Part shown: positions 42,390 to 50,466 of the stretch, in pieces | Layout: every line of letters begins with the position of its first letter | How positions within the stretch are numbered: position 1 is the first letter of the stretch | Assembly: GCA_045613065.1 (NCBI GenBank) | Contig: JAZLAH010000005.1 | Span: 1 to 64,000, forward strand | Reading direction: 5' to 3' | DNA: 64,000 nt | From: Fimenecus sp045613065 | GTDB lineage: Bacteria > Bacillota > Clostridia > Oscillospirales > Acutalibacteraceae | Notes under the pieces: model-generated | Told to the model about the DNA's origin: nothing | Database searches by the model: none | The model's input: only the letters and a program-made list of their open reading frames with translations | Translations under genes and position numbers: made by a program

Positions 42390-44642
42390 ATGAAAAAAGT
42401 TATAGCATTAATTTTATCTGTTATGGTGATTGCTTCTGCATTTGTTTGCTTTACAGGTAGTAGTGTGTCCCAAAAGATTATTCCGTCACTTAATATTTCT
42501 GCTGAAAATATTGCATATTCTGTCAGTGATAACCTTTATGGTCTTACTCTTGAAAATATTGGAAATGCTGTTGATGGTGGTCTTGTTTCAAATCTTGTCA
42601 ACAATAATTCCTTTGAGTACAGCAATAACCCTATTGCTGGGTGGGATATTTCAGCTAAGACATACAGCATAATGACAGAGGAATGTCTTAATGAAAACAA
42701 TACAAATTATCTTTCTGTTACTGTTGATGGTAAAGGTTCTGTTAAAAACCTTGGTTACACAGAATTTTATAACTACAAAACTTATCAGGTTAATTCTCAA
42801 AAAGCAACTAAACCTGATATGTCATTCAAGAAAAATGAAATTTATCAGTTCACAGCATATTTTAGAAATATTGACTATACAGGTACAATCACTGCATCAC
42901 TTTCTGCAGAGGGAAATACAGAAAAATATCAGTTCAACATTGATCATTGTGCAGAATGGATGCCAATAACACTTGAAATTAAGTCAAACGTTACTGCTGA
43001 CGGTGCTTTGCAACTTGATTTTGAGGGTACAGGTAGTTTCCAGATTGACCATGTGACTCTTGTTCCTATGAGTAGTTATGGTTTTGGTAACAGCACTTGG
43101 AAATATGTTTCCTTAAGAAGCGACCTTATGAGAGCTATTTACAATCTTTCACCATCGTTTGTAAGGTTTGCAGCAGGTGAGATTGATTCTTCATCAGCTA
43201 TTGAAAATATCGGTAGTTGGAAGAAGACTATTGGTCCTCTTGAAACAAGAAAACAGAGTTTTACACATTTTAACAAGAATGTATTTTCAATAAACTCAAA
43301 TTCAATAGGTATGTATGAATATCTTCTCTTGTGTGAGGATATTGGTGCTGATGCAATTCCTGTAATAAACGGAGGCATTGTCACTTCACAGGTGAGTGCT
43401 TACGAAAAGAATAAAGAAGCTTATGAAAATGAAGAAATAACTGCAGAGGAATGGCAGAGTTTCCTCGATTCAATTTCATACTGTCCTGGAACAGAGGGCT
43501 TCGATATGTATCTTCAGGATGTACTTGACCTCCTTGAGTACGCAAACGGTGACGAAACAACTGTATGGGGTGCAAAGAGAAGCGAGGACGGACACAAAAA
43601 GAGCTTCAATCTTCGCTATATTGCAATAGCAAATTGTGAATATGGTGACTTGTTCTGGAGAAACTTTGACGAACTTTACAGAGCAATTCAGGGTAAATAT
43701 CCTGATGTGAGAATTATAATCTGTACAGACGATAATGGACAGAGTGCCAAGGTCGTGGAAATGGCAAATGAACTTTACAGAGATGTTATAGTTGACGAAA
43801 GTTACTGTGTAAATGGTGGAAAGCTTTTCGGTAAGTCAACTGTTTATGATGAAAAGGACCGTAGTGGTTTGCAGATTGGTATTGGAAGATACTCCGTTGA
43901 TACTGCAATTGGTGACACTATCACAAAGAATAATATGTGGTCTGCAATTGAAAATGCTGCGTTTTTAACAGGTATCGAGAGAAATGGTGACCTTGTGCAG
44001 ATGACATCTTATGAAACAACTCTTGCAAAGATTAATGCTCAGGCAAAGGATACAAGCCTTATTTGGTTCAATTCTCATAGATTGCTTCTTACTCCTGATT
44101 ATTATATGCAGATGCTTTTCGCAAATAATATGGGAACACATTATATAACTGTTGATGATGAGTTGCAAAAGGGTATTTATCGTTCTGTAACAGTTGATAC
44201 TGATGAAAAAGTAATTTATGTAAAGCTTGTGAACAGTACAAAAACTCCATATAAAATCAATATAAATATTGACGGATTCAAAAATGTGAATAATCCAACT
44301 GCACAGGTGATGTCAGAAAATTTCAAGTCTGCTCGTAACGAACTCGGTGAAGACTTGCACGTTGCACCTGTTCAGACTGAATTGACACTTAAGGATAACC
44401 AGATTTTGTGTGATGTGAGCAGTTATTCTATCAATGTAATCAGAATTCCTTACGACACAAATGACGGAAGTGGACTTTTCAAACTTCCTGAAACAGATTT
44501 GATTGTCCCATTTATTCCTGCGTCAGTCGATGTGGTGATTTCTGTGGTGATTGTGGCTTTTGTCCTTGTAACAGGAGGAGTAATTCTTGTAACAAGATTA
44601 AAGCATCACAAAAAAATTCGTGATAAACAAAAGGATAAATAA
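42390..44642 (+). CDS. Cell-surface GH51-like protein with altered catalytic residues
   Basis: A 750-aa protein. It has a signal peptide (1-26), GH51-type N-terminal block 'LYGLTLENIGNAVDGGLVSNLV', a carbohydrate-binding-like insert (about 85-226), the barrel ('FVRFAAGEI', 'SWKKTIGPLETRK', 'EYLLLCEDIGADAIPV'), and a C-terminal membrane helix (about 712-736) with a Lys-rich cytosolic tail. By alignment to GH51 from memory, the acid/base position (IGNE) reads IANCE, so Cys416 replaces Glu. The nucleophile block (GEYA) reads GRYS, so Arg500 replaces Glu. The scaffold is intact, so this is probably a sugar-binding or sensing pseudoenzyme and not a decayed gene. Confidence 0.85.
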   Translation: MKKVIALILSVMVIASAFVCFTGSSVSQKIIPSLNISAENIAYSVSDNLYGLTLENIGNAVDGGLVSNLVNNNSFEYSNNPIAGWDISAKTYSIMTEECLNENNTNYLSVTVDGKGSVKNLGYTEFYNYKTYQVNSQKATKPDMSFKKNEIYQFTAYFRNIDYTGTITASLSAEGNTEKYQFNIDHCAEWMPITLEIKSNVTADGALQLDFEGTGSFQIDHVTLVPMSSYGFGNSTWKYVSLRSDLMRAIYNLSPSFVRFAAGEIDSSSAIENIGSWKKTIGPLETRKQSFTHFNKNVFSINSNSIGMYEYLLLCEDIGADAIPVINGGIVTSQVSAYEKNKEAYENEEITAEEWQSFLDSISYCPGTEGFDMYLQDVLDLLEYANGDETTVWGAKRSEDGHKKSFNLRYIAIANCEYGDLFWRNFDELYRAIQGKYPDVRIIICTDDNGQSAKVVEMANELYRDVIVDESYCVNGGKLFGKSTVYDEKDRSGLQIGIGRYSVDTAIGDTITKNNMWSAIENAAFLTGIERNGDLVQMTSYETTLAKINAQAKDTSLIWFNSHRLLLTPDYYMQMLFANNMGTHYITVDDELQKGIYRSVTVDTDEKVIYVKLVNSTKTPYKININIDGFKNVNNPTAQVMSENFKSARNELGEDLHVAPVQTELTLKDNQILCDVSSYSINVIRIPYDTNDGSGLFKLPETDLIVPFIPASVDVVISVVIVAFVLVTGGVILVTRLKHHKKIRDKQKDK

Positions 44643-44653
44643 AGAATAACCAT

Positions 44654-44677
44654 AGGCGAGGATGTAAAAATCCTCGC
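44654..44677. repeat. 24-nt direct repeat, left copy
   Basis: Identical to 48932-48955. The two copies flank the GntR/ABC transporter module, and each one forms a terminator hairpin. Confidence 0.8.
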
Positions 44678-44684
44678 TTTTTTT
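44654..44684 (+). terminator. Terminator after the GH51-like gene (repeat copy 1)
   Basis: GCGAGGAT / ATCCTCGC stem with a short A-rich loop, then a T run. The 24 nt at 44654-44677 are identical to 48932-48955. Confidence 0.85.
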
Positions 44685-44696
44685 ATAATAAAACTG

Positions 44697-44725
44697 TTGA
44701 CAAATGGAAATTTATACTGTATTAT
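44697..44725 (+). promoter_or_regulatory. Promoter of the GntR-ABC operon
   Basis: TTGACA (44697-44702), 17-nt spacer, TATTAT (44720-44725), directly followed by the inverted repeat at 44729-44762. Confidence 0.7.
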
Positions 44726-44728
44726 CAA

Positions 44729-44762
44729 ACTGTACTAATTGAAATAGCACAGTTAGTACAGT
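44729..44762. promoter_or_regulatory. Probable operator of the GntR regulator (10-bp inverted repeat)
   Basis: ACTGTACTAA (44729-44738) and TTAGTACAGT (44753-44762) are perfect inverted arms 14 nt apart, lying just downstream of the -10. The related ATACTGTATTA occurs inside the promoter (44714-44724). The position fits autorepression by the GntR/YtrA-type protein encoded next. Confidence 0.65.
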
Positions 44763-44783
44763 TGACACAGGAGGTGATACACC

Positions 44784-45158
44784 GTGAATATTTTTCTTGA
44801 TTATCATTCCAGAACACCTATTTATGAACAGATTAAAGAGCAAATTGTCCTTGATATAAGTAGGGGAGTGCTGAAAAAAGACGACCAGCTACCGTCTTTA
44901 AGACAACTCTCAGCGCAACTGGGCTTGAATATCAACACCGTTAAGCGCGCGTTATCGGAGTTGGAGGCTCAGGGAGTTATCTACACAATTGCAGGAAAAG
45001 GCGTATTCGTAAGCGGTGATGCAGAATCCAAAAACATCTACCTTCAACAGTCTTTGGATGCAGTAAAAGCATCTTTAGTCAATGCCAAGGCTATGGGTGT
45101 TGACCGTGAGCAGATTGAAGGACTTCTTAATGAAATTTTCAAAGGAGTTGACGATTGA
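44784..45158 (+). CDS. GntR-family regulator, YtrA subfamily
   Basis: A 124-aa protein starting at GTG with GGAGGTGAT 6 nt upstream. The N-terminal winged helix-turn-helix is of GntR type ('PIYEQIKEQIVLDISRG', 'LPSLRQLSAQLGLNINTVKRAL', 'GVIYTIAGKGVFV'). The C-terminal part is only about 45 residues, the short dimerisation region of the YtrA group. Such proteins sit before ABC exporter genes and repress them, often responding to envelope-active compounds. The gene precedes its ABC partner by 1 nt. Confidence 0.92.
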   Translation: MNIFLDYHSRTPIYEQIKEQIVLDISRGVLKKDDQLPSLRQLSAQLGLNINTVKRALSELEAQGVIYTIAGKGVFVSGDAESKNIYLQQSLDAVKASLVNAKAMGVDREQIEGLLNEIFKGVDD

Positions 45159-45159
45159 A

Positions 45160-46059
45160 ATGATTGAATTTGTAAATGTTACAAAGAAATTCGGTGATTT
45201 CACAGCAGTTGAAGATATATCATTCAAGGTTGAGCCGTCATCAATTTATGGTCTTATTGGCTATAATGGTGCAGGTAAAACAACACTTTTAAAAACAGCA
45301 GCAGGAATTTTTAAAGCAGATAGTGGCAAGGTTTTAATGGATGGCGAAGAAACATTCGACAATGACACAGTCAGAAAAGATTTGTTTTACATACCTGATG
45401 ACCTTTATTTCCCAATGAATGCAACAATATATTCAATGGCAGATTTTTATGCTGATTATCATCCGAATTTCAGTAAAAACACTCTTAATAATCTTCTTGA
45501 ACTTTATGGTCTTGACGGCAAAAAGAAAATCCGTGGATTTTCAAAGGGTATGCAACGACAGGCCGAGCTTGTTTTAGCACTTGCATCACGACCAAAGTAT
45601 TTACTTCTTGACGAAACTTTTGACGGACTTGACCCACAGAAAAAAGATGTTACAAAGAAGCTTTTTATGGAATATATGGCAGAGACAGAATCTTCTCTCA
45701 TTATTTCATCACACAATTTGTCAGAGCTTTCTGACCTCTGTGATAATGTGGGTCTTATCAATGGTAAAAAACTTACAATGGATTGCTCTGTTTATGACAT
45801 TTCAAAGAATTACAGTAAATTCAGGCTTATTTTTGACAGACAGGTTACTGAAAATGACTTTAGAAACATTCAGTACAAATCACTTGATATTGATGGCAGA
45901 GTCGCAATGATTATTTTTGAGAAAAATGTTGACGAGCAAAGACCAAAGCTCAATGCACTTCTTCCAATGGCTATTGATGAATATCAGCTTACAATGGAAG
46001 AGGTATTCCTAAATGAAATGGAGGATAAGAAATATGACATCACAAAAATCTTTGAATAA
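45160..46059 (+). CDS. ABC transporter ATP-binding protein
   Basis: A 299-aa protein. Walker A is GYNGAGKTT, the signature is 'FSKGMQRQ' (degenerate LSGGQ), Walker B is 'LLLDETFDG', and the switch His is in 'ISSHNLSEL'. An extra about 80 residues at the C-terminus are as in bacitracin/YtrB-type ATPases. The start at 45160 (MIEFVNVTKKF) has AAAGGAG 12 nt upstream; the frame opens earlier inside gntR. It overlaps the permease by 26 nt, so they form one complex. Confidence 0.93.
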   Translation: MIEFVNVTKKFGDFTAVEDISFKVEPSSIYGLIGYNGAGKTTLLKTAAGIFKADSGKVLMDGEETFDNDTVRKDLFYIPDDLYFPMNATIYSMADFYADYHPNFSKNTLNNLLELYGLDGKKKIRGFSKGMQRQAELVLALASRPKYLLLDETFDGLDPQKKDVTKKLFMEYMAETESSLIISSHNLSELSDLCDNVGLINGKKLTMDCSVYDISKNYSKFRLIFDRQVTENDFRNIQYKSLDIDGRVAMIIFEKNVDEQRPKLNALLPMAIDEYQLTMEEVFLNEMEDKKYDITKIFE

Positions 46060-48481
46060 TGTGAACAAAAACGATTTCAAGCGTAGCTTTTTAGGCTCAC
46101 TTCCATTTCCTGCAATAGCATTTGCAGTACTTTTTATCTTTGTTACAATCCCTGTTTTCAGTTATGTTAATGATAATGCTTTCAAATTAGCAACTGAGCC
46201 TTTGGAATATTCAATGTTTTTAGCACCACACGCCATGTTCTACTATTCATTCTGGGCGCTTCCTGTGGGAATGGTTGCTTGTGGTATGCTGACAGCATTG
46301 AAATCATTTTACTTTATGCTTTCAAAAAAGCAGGTTAATGTATTTTTCAGCCTTGGTATAAAGAGAACCACAATAGTTACAAATCGTTTTATGTCAGGGG
46401 CCATAGCACTTTTCGTTGCAGTATTTGTGCCGATTTTTATGGTTTATGTTACAAATATTGTTAATTTCGGAATGAGCGCACATCTTACAAAGCTATTTAT
46501 CTATTTTGTTTCATTGCTTTTTGTATGTGGACTTGCAGGTTTTGCAATCACATCTGCAATGATGATGGTTTCAGGTAATATTTTTGAAGCAGGAGTCGCT
46601 TCGTTGGCATTATCTTTTATTCCGTTCTGTGTAGTTAGTACACTTAATACTCTTGCACTGGGATATCTTAAGGGATATGTGACTACTACAGCGTCTTCTA
46701 ATGTACTGCTTTTCACACCTTGGACAATGGTTATCAATATGAATGAAGAATACAGCGGTATGGAGATGGGAGAGAATTATATCGCTTATACTGATATGGT
46801 TGACCCACAGTCTATACTACAACTGCTTGAAAGAAATAAATTTAATGAAAATTTCAAGGTGCCTGCAGAATTGAATGTTGACTGGGGATTTGTATTTCCA
46901 CTTGTAATGTGGCTTGTGATTTCGCTTGTGTTAGTAGGAGTGACATACTATCTTTTCAACAAACGACAGGCAGAACACGCAAATTCTCTCGGTAAATTTC
47001 CTGTTTCAAGAGCAGTTATAGGAACATTTTTGTTTTCAGCAATCTCTTGGGTTTTCTCACAGTGGTTTGGTGGAAATTATGAATTCTTTCCTGTCTTTGT
47101 TGTGACTGTTGTGGTTGGCTTGTCTGCATATTTCCTTGTTCAGCTTATTCTTACAAGAAAACCAAAGATAGCACTTAAATCAATGAAATGGTGTGGTGTC
47201 CTTGTTGGTGCATTGGCAGTTTGTTGTATATTAATCAACACAGCTTTAATTGGCACATATAACAGAACCCCTGACAAGGCAGATGTTAAGAGTGTGACAA
47301 TAGAAACTACAGCACTCCGTAGTTATCCTCATTATATTTACCCTTGGGAACCTTGGGGGAATTATATTGAAAGTTCAACTGACGAGAGTATAGACGTTAT
47401 CCTTGAAGTGTTCGAGCTTCTTAAAAATGAAAAGGGTAAGGTTATTGACAATTCTTTAGCATCAATTACACTTGGTATAAGAGATAATGATGGTAAGATA
47501 AAATTCCGTGATTTCCATATTTATTCTGAGGAAACATATCTCAAATATATTCAGCTTGTTTATGGTTCAGATTATTTCGATGCAATTCTTGAAAATTACT
47601 TGCTTGAAGAACTTCCAGAAAACACGTATTATGATTCATCAGGTTATCTTAAAGGCTATAACTGGGCATTCACAGACAACGATATGATTGTTGGTGCTGA
47701 AGAAGAACTGGAATTTATCAGTGATGTTGACGGACTCTGTGAAGCTCTTTATAAAGACCTTTCAAAAATGAGTGTTGAGGAGCTTTTCACAAATAACAAT
47801 AAACCGATTGGTGTACTTGCAAGATGTTATACTGATTCCGGTTTGTCCGGACATGAACCGGCATACGCTGATTATAAGAATGGAACATCAGGAATGGAAA
47901 TCGAATATCCGGACGAATATGTAGAAGTAATTGAAGACAAAGAAATATATGAGCCTATATTTAACCATACTCTTCTTGTGGATGCGATTCCTGTATATGC
48001 TGAAATGGTGAATACAATTGAATTCCTCAATGAAAACGGATATGAAATCAAGGAAGAACCATTAAAGATTAAAGAAGTGCTTTATACAGACAGTGCATTA
48101 CCACTCTTTGACGCAACAAAGCTGTTTGCAGAGGCAAATAAGCATAACTATAATGGCTGGAGTGACTGGGATTTCTTCTTTGATGAAGAAGAGACAATGT
48201 ATTTTGACCAATCATCTTATTCAAAGTACAGTAATGACACAGCAAGCTATTTCGTAGATGATTTAATGGCTGACTATGACTTGTTGAAGAAAATTTATGA
48301 AGATGCAGGTCACGAGCTTATATCTGTAACTGATACAGAAAAGGCACAGGAGATTTATGATAACACAGTTCCTCAATATCTTGTTGCTAACAATAAAGGC
48401 AGATATGTGTATGTGATTTATGAAGAAGGACCAATGGTCTGTTACTATCTTCCTGAAGCGAATATTAGTGTGGTGAAATAA
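46034..48481 (+). CDS. ABC transporter permease with large external domain
   Basis: An 815-aa protein. Residues about 20-415 contain about nine membrane segments ending at 'GALAVCCILINTALIG'. The last 400 residues are hydrophilic and mixed alpha/beta, predicted outside the membrane, and contain no domain I recognise. The start at 46034 (MTSQKS) has GGAGGATAAG upstream. With the GntR protein and the ATPase it makes a YtrA-type regulated exporter or sensor. The large outer domain would be unusual for a simple YtrC/D permease and may capture peptides or antibiotics. Confidence 0.82.
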   Translation: MTSQKSLNNVNKNDFKRSFLGSLPFPAIAFAVLFIFVTIPVFSYVNDNAFKLATEPLEYSMFLAPHAMFYYSFWALPVGMVACGMLTALKSFYFMLSKKQVNVFFSLGIKRTTIVTNRFMSGAIALFVAVFVPIFMVYVTNIVNFGMSAHLTKLFIYFVSLLFVCGLAGFAITSAMMMVSGNIFEAGVASLALSFIPFCVVSTLNTLALGYLKGYVTTTASSNVLLFTPWTMVINMNEEYSGMEMGENYIAYTDMVDPQSILQLLERNKFNENFKVPAELNVDWGFVFPLVMWLVISLVLVGVTYYLFNKRQAEHANSLGKFPVSRAVIGTFLFSAISWVFSQWFGGNYEFFPVFVVTVVVGLSAYFLVQLILTRKPKIALKSMKWCGVLVGALAVCCILINTALIGTYNRTPDKADVKSVTIETTALRSYPHYIYPWEPWGNYIESSTDESIDVILEVFELLKNEKGKVIDNSLASITLGIRDNDGKIKFRDFHIYSEETYLKYIQLVYGSDYFDAILENYLLEELPENTYYDSSGYLKGYNWAFTDNDMIVGAEEELEFISDVDGLCEALYKDLSKMSVEELFTNNNKPIGVLARCYTDSGLSGHEPAYADYKNGTSGMEIEYPDEYVEVIEDKEIYEPIFNHTLLVDAIPVYAEMVNTIEFLNENGYEIKEEPLKIKEVLYTDSALPLFDATKLFAEANKHNYNGWSDWDFFFDEEETMYFDQSSYSKYSNDTASYFVDDLMADYDLLKKIYEDAGHELISVTDTEKAQEIYDNTVPQYLVANNKGRYVYVIYEEGPMVCYYLPEANISVVK

Positions 48482-48482
48482 A

Positions 48483-48926
48483 ATGAAAAAGTTATTGAAA
48501 CCAATAATAATTGTATTTGTAGTATGTATACTTTTGTATGCATTTGTGTACATGACCCCCATAGGCTTATTTTCAATGGAAATGTTTAATATTACTGCAC
48601 AAGTTGGGACAGAACAGGGCGCAGGAATTGAGTATGCAAGAAGTCTTAATATAGATTTCACCAAAGAAGATTTATATCATATAAAAGAGGCAGTATATTG
48701 TGGCGATAATGACGATTGCACAGAAAATTGTGCAGTGGGTTACTTTTATATTGATAGTAGTTACACCATAAAAGATGCTATGAAGGAATTAGGACTTGGA
48801 GAATTTGCAGGACTACGATATTTCAAACCGAAATATGATAACTCTGGTGCAGAGTATGTTCTTGTAGGTTCGCAAGAATTTGCAGATGGTGTAATTGTCG
48901 AGTATAAAATAACAGGCGTATGTTAA
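48483..48926 (+). CDS. Small membrane-anchored protein of the GntR-ABC operon
   Basis: A 147-aa protein with one N-terminal membrane segment (about 7-27) and an exported domain with four Cys (two in the acidic loop DNDDCTENC, one just before at 'VYCGDN', one at the C-terminus). Its ATG begins 1 nt after the permease stop. No family is recognised; an accessory, extracytoplasmic part of the ABC system is the simplest reading. Confidence 0.8.
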   Translation: MKKLLKPIIIVFVVCILLYAFVYMTPIGLFSMEMFNITAQVGTEQGAGIEYARSLNIDFTKEDLYHIKEAVYCGDNDDCTENCAVGYFYIDSSYTIKDAMKELGLGEFAGLRYFKPKYDNSGAEYVLVGSQEFADGVIVEYKITGVC

Positions 48927-48927
48927 A

Positions 48928-48962
48928 ACAAAGGCGAGGATGTAAAAATCCTCGCCTTTTGT
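48928..48962 (+). terminator. Terminator of the GntR-ABC operon (repeat copy 2)
   Basis: AACAAAGGCGAGGAT pairs with ATCCTCGCCTTTTGTT around a short A-rich loop. The core is the 24-nt repeat also found at 44654. Confidence 0.85.
48932..48955. repeat. 24-nt direct repeat, right copy
   Basis: Identical to 44654-44677. Together they bracket the 4.2-kb GntR-ABC module. Confidence 0.8.
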
Positions 48963-48995
48963 TATGTGGGTAGTTAAATTATAATTTATAAAATA

Positions 48996-49023
48996 ACAAA
49001 GGCGGAGTAAAAACTACTCCGCC
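48996..49023 (-). terminator. Terminator downstream of gatB
   Basis: GGCGGAGTA / TACTCCGCC 9-bp stem with a 5-nt loop; the minus-strand tail is TTTGTTATTTT. Confidence 0.65.
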
Positions 49024-49043
49024 ATAATTTATATGATTTTATT

Positions 49044-50465
49044 TTATGCCTTGAGTTTCTTTTCAAGGAGTTCCTTGATTACTGCAGGGTCACCTGCACC
49101 ACGAAGTTCCTTCATACAAGCACCAAAGAGTGCCATAAGAGCTTTTTCTTTACCACTCTTGAAGTCAGCAACTGCCTTTTCATTCTGTGCAATAACAGTA
49201 TCAATAACGCTTTCGATAGCAGATGAATCAAACTTCTTATCGAGTCCCTGTGCTTTAACAAATTCTTCAGGGTCAGCGTTGTCTTCAACAACTGCAATAA
49301 GAACCTTCTTACCTGCATTTCTGTTAATCTTACCACTATCAACCATCTTGATGATTGTAGCAAGAGTTTCTGCAGTCATTGTAAGGTCATTGAGAGTCTT
49401 GCCATCCTTACGAAGAACACCTGCACAGTCAGTAAGAATCCAAGTTGCAGTATCCTTTGGATTACATCCCATAGCCACGATATCGTCAAGCATTTTTGCG
49501 ATTTTGTGGTTAGAAATGAGCATATCAATTTCTTTTTCAGAAATGCCATATTCACGATACTGTTCAGCCTTTTCATCAACTGCAACAGGCTTATTAGCCT
49601 TGATTTCTTCGAGCCAAGCATCGTCAATGATAATAGGCATAAGGTTTGCATCAGGGAAATAACGATAATCTGCTTCAGTTTCCTTATTTCTCATTGCAAA
49701 TGTCTTACCACTTACATCATCAAAACGTCTTGTTTCCTGAACAAGCTCTTCAATTTCATATTCAAGAGCATCCATATGACGCTGTGATTCATACTTGATT
49801 GCTCGTTCAATAGCTTCGAATGAAGCCATATTCTTGATTTCAGTACGAACACCGAATTCTGTGCTACCAACAGGACGAACTGAAATGTTAACGTCGCAAC
49901 GCATTGCACCTTCTTCACATTCTGAAATGCCACTTGAACGGAACATTGACTTAAGCTTGTTAAGGTATGTTACAACTTCTTCAGCACTACGGAAGTCAGG
50001 CTGTGTAACGATTTCGATAAGTGGAACACTTGTACGGTTAAAGTCAACGAATGATGAATTACCGCTGTGAACAAGCTTACCTGCGTCTTCTTCCATATGA
50101 ATCTGCTTGATTCGGATATCTCTTGTGCCTTCACTTGTCTTAAGTGTTACGCAGCCATCAGTACAGATTGGATGATTAATCTGTGTAATCTGGTATGCAC
50201 AAGGAAGGTCAGGATAATAGTAGTTTTTCTTATCAAATGTTGTGTAACGATTGATGTTACAGTTGAGCATAAGACCTGCAGTAACTGCAAGTTCAACAAC
50301 TCTCTTGTTCATAACTGGCAACATACCAGGCATACCTGAACAAGCAGGACAAACGCAATCGTTAGGTTCATTTGCAGCAGAATGACCACCGCATGAACAG
50401 AAAATCTTTGATTCAGTGCTTAACTCAACGTGAGTTTCAAGGCCCATGACAAGTTCGTATTTCAT
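49044..50465 (-). CDS. gatB: Asp-tRNA(Asn)/Glu-tRNA(Gln) amidotransferase subunit B
   Basis: A 473-aa protein of full family length. The cradle domain has 'YELVMGLETHVEL' and 'IHMEEDAGKL' (metal-site His and Glu), the zinc cluster FCSC ... CVCPAC, 'PLIEIVTQPD' and 'MRCDVNISVRP'. The C-terminal helical and YqeY-like tail is present. GatB phosphorylates the acyl-tRNA and accepts ammonia to form Asn-tRNA or Gln-tRNA. Nothing in it looks degraded, in contrast to its partner GatA. The start at 50465 has AAGGAGG; the stop of gatA is 1 nt upstream. Confidence 0.95.
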   Translation of the reverse strand: MKYELVMGLETHVELSTESKIFCSCGGHSAANEPNDCVCPACSGMPGMLPVMNKRVVELAVTAGLMLNCNINRYTTFDKKNYYYPDLPCAYQITQINHPICTDGCVTLKTSEGTRDIRIKQIHMEEDAGKLVHSGNSSFVDFNRTSVPLIEIVTQPDFRSAEEVVTYLNKLKSMFRSSGISECEEGAMRCDVNISVRPVGSTEFGVRTEIKNMASFEAIERAIKYESQRHMDALEYEIEELVQETRRFDDVSGKTFAMRNKETEADYRYFPDANLMPIIIDDAWLEEIKANKPVAVDEKAEQYREYGISEKEIDMLISNHKIAKMLDDIVAMGCNPKDTATWILTDCAGVLRKDGKTLNDLTMTAETLATIIKMVDSGKINRNAGKKVLIAVVEDNADPEEFVKAQGLDKKFDSSAIESVIDTVIAQNEKAVADFKSGKEKALMALFGACMKELRGAGDPAVIKELLEKKLKA

Positions 50466-50466
50466 A

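Noticed and set aside
42390..44642. GH51-like gene as a decaying pseudogene
   Set aside because: The frame is open over 750 codons, and signal peptide, scaffold motifs and membrane anchor are all kept, which fits a maintained pseudoenzyme better.
49033..49662. Open frame of 209 codons on the plus strand opposite gatB
   Set aside because: It is the antisense shadow of gatB; Ser/Ala-rich, no ribosome site, no recognisable domain.
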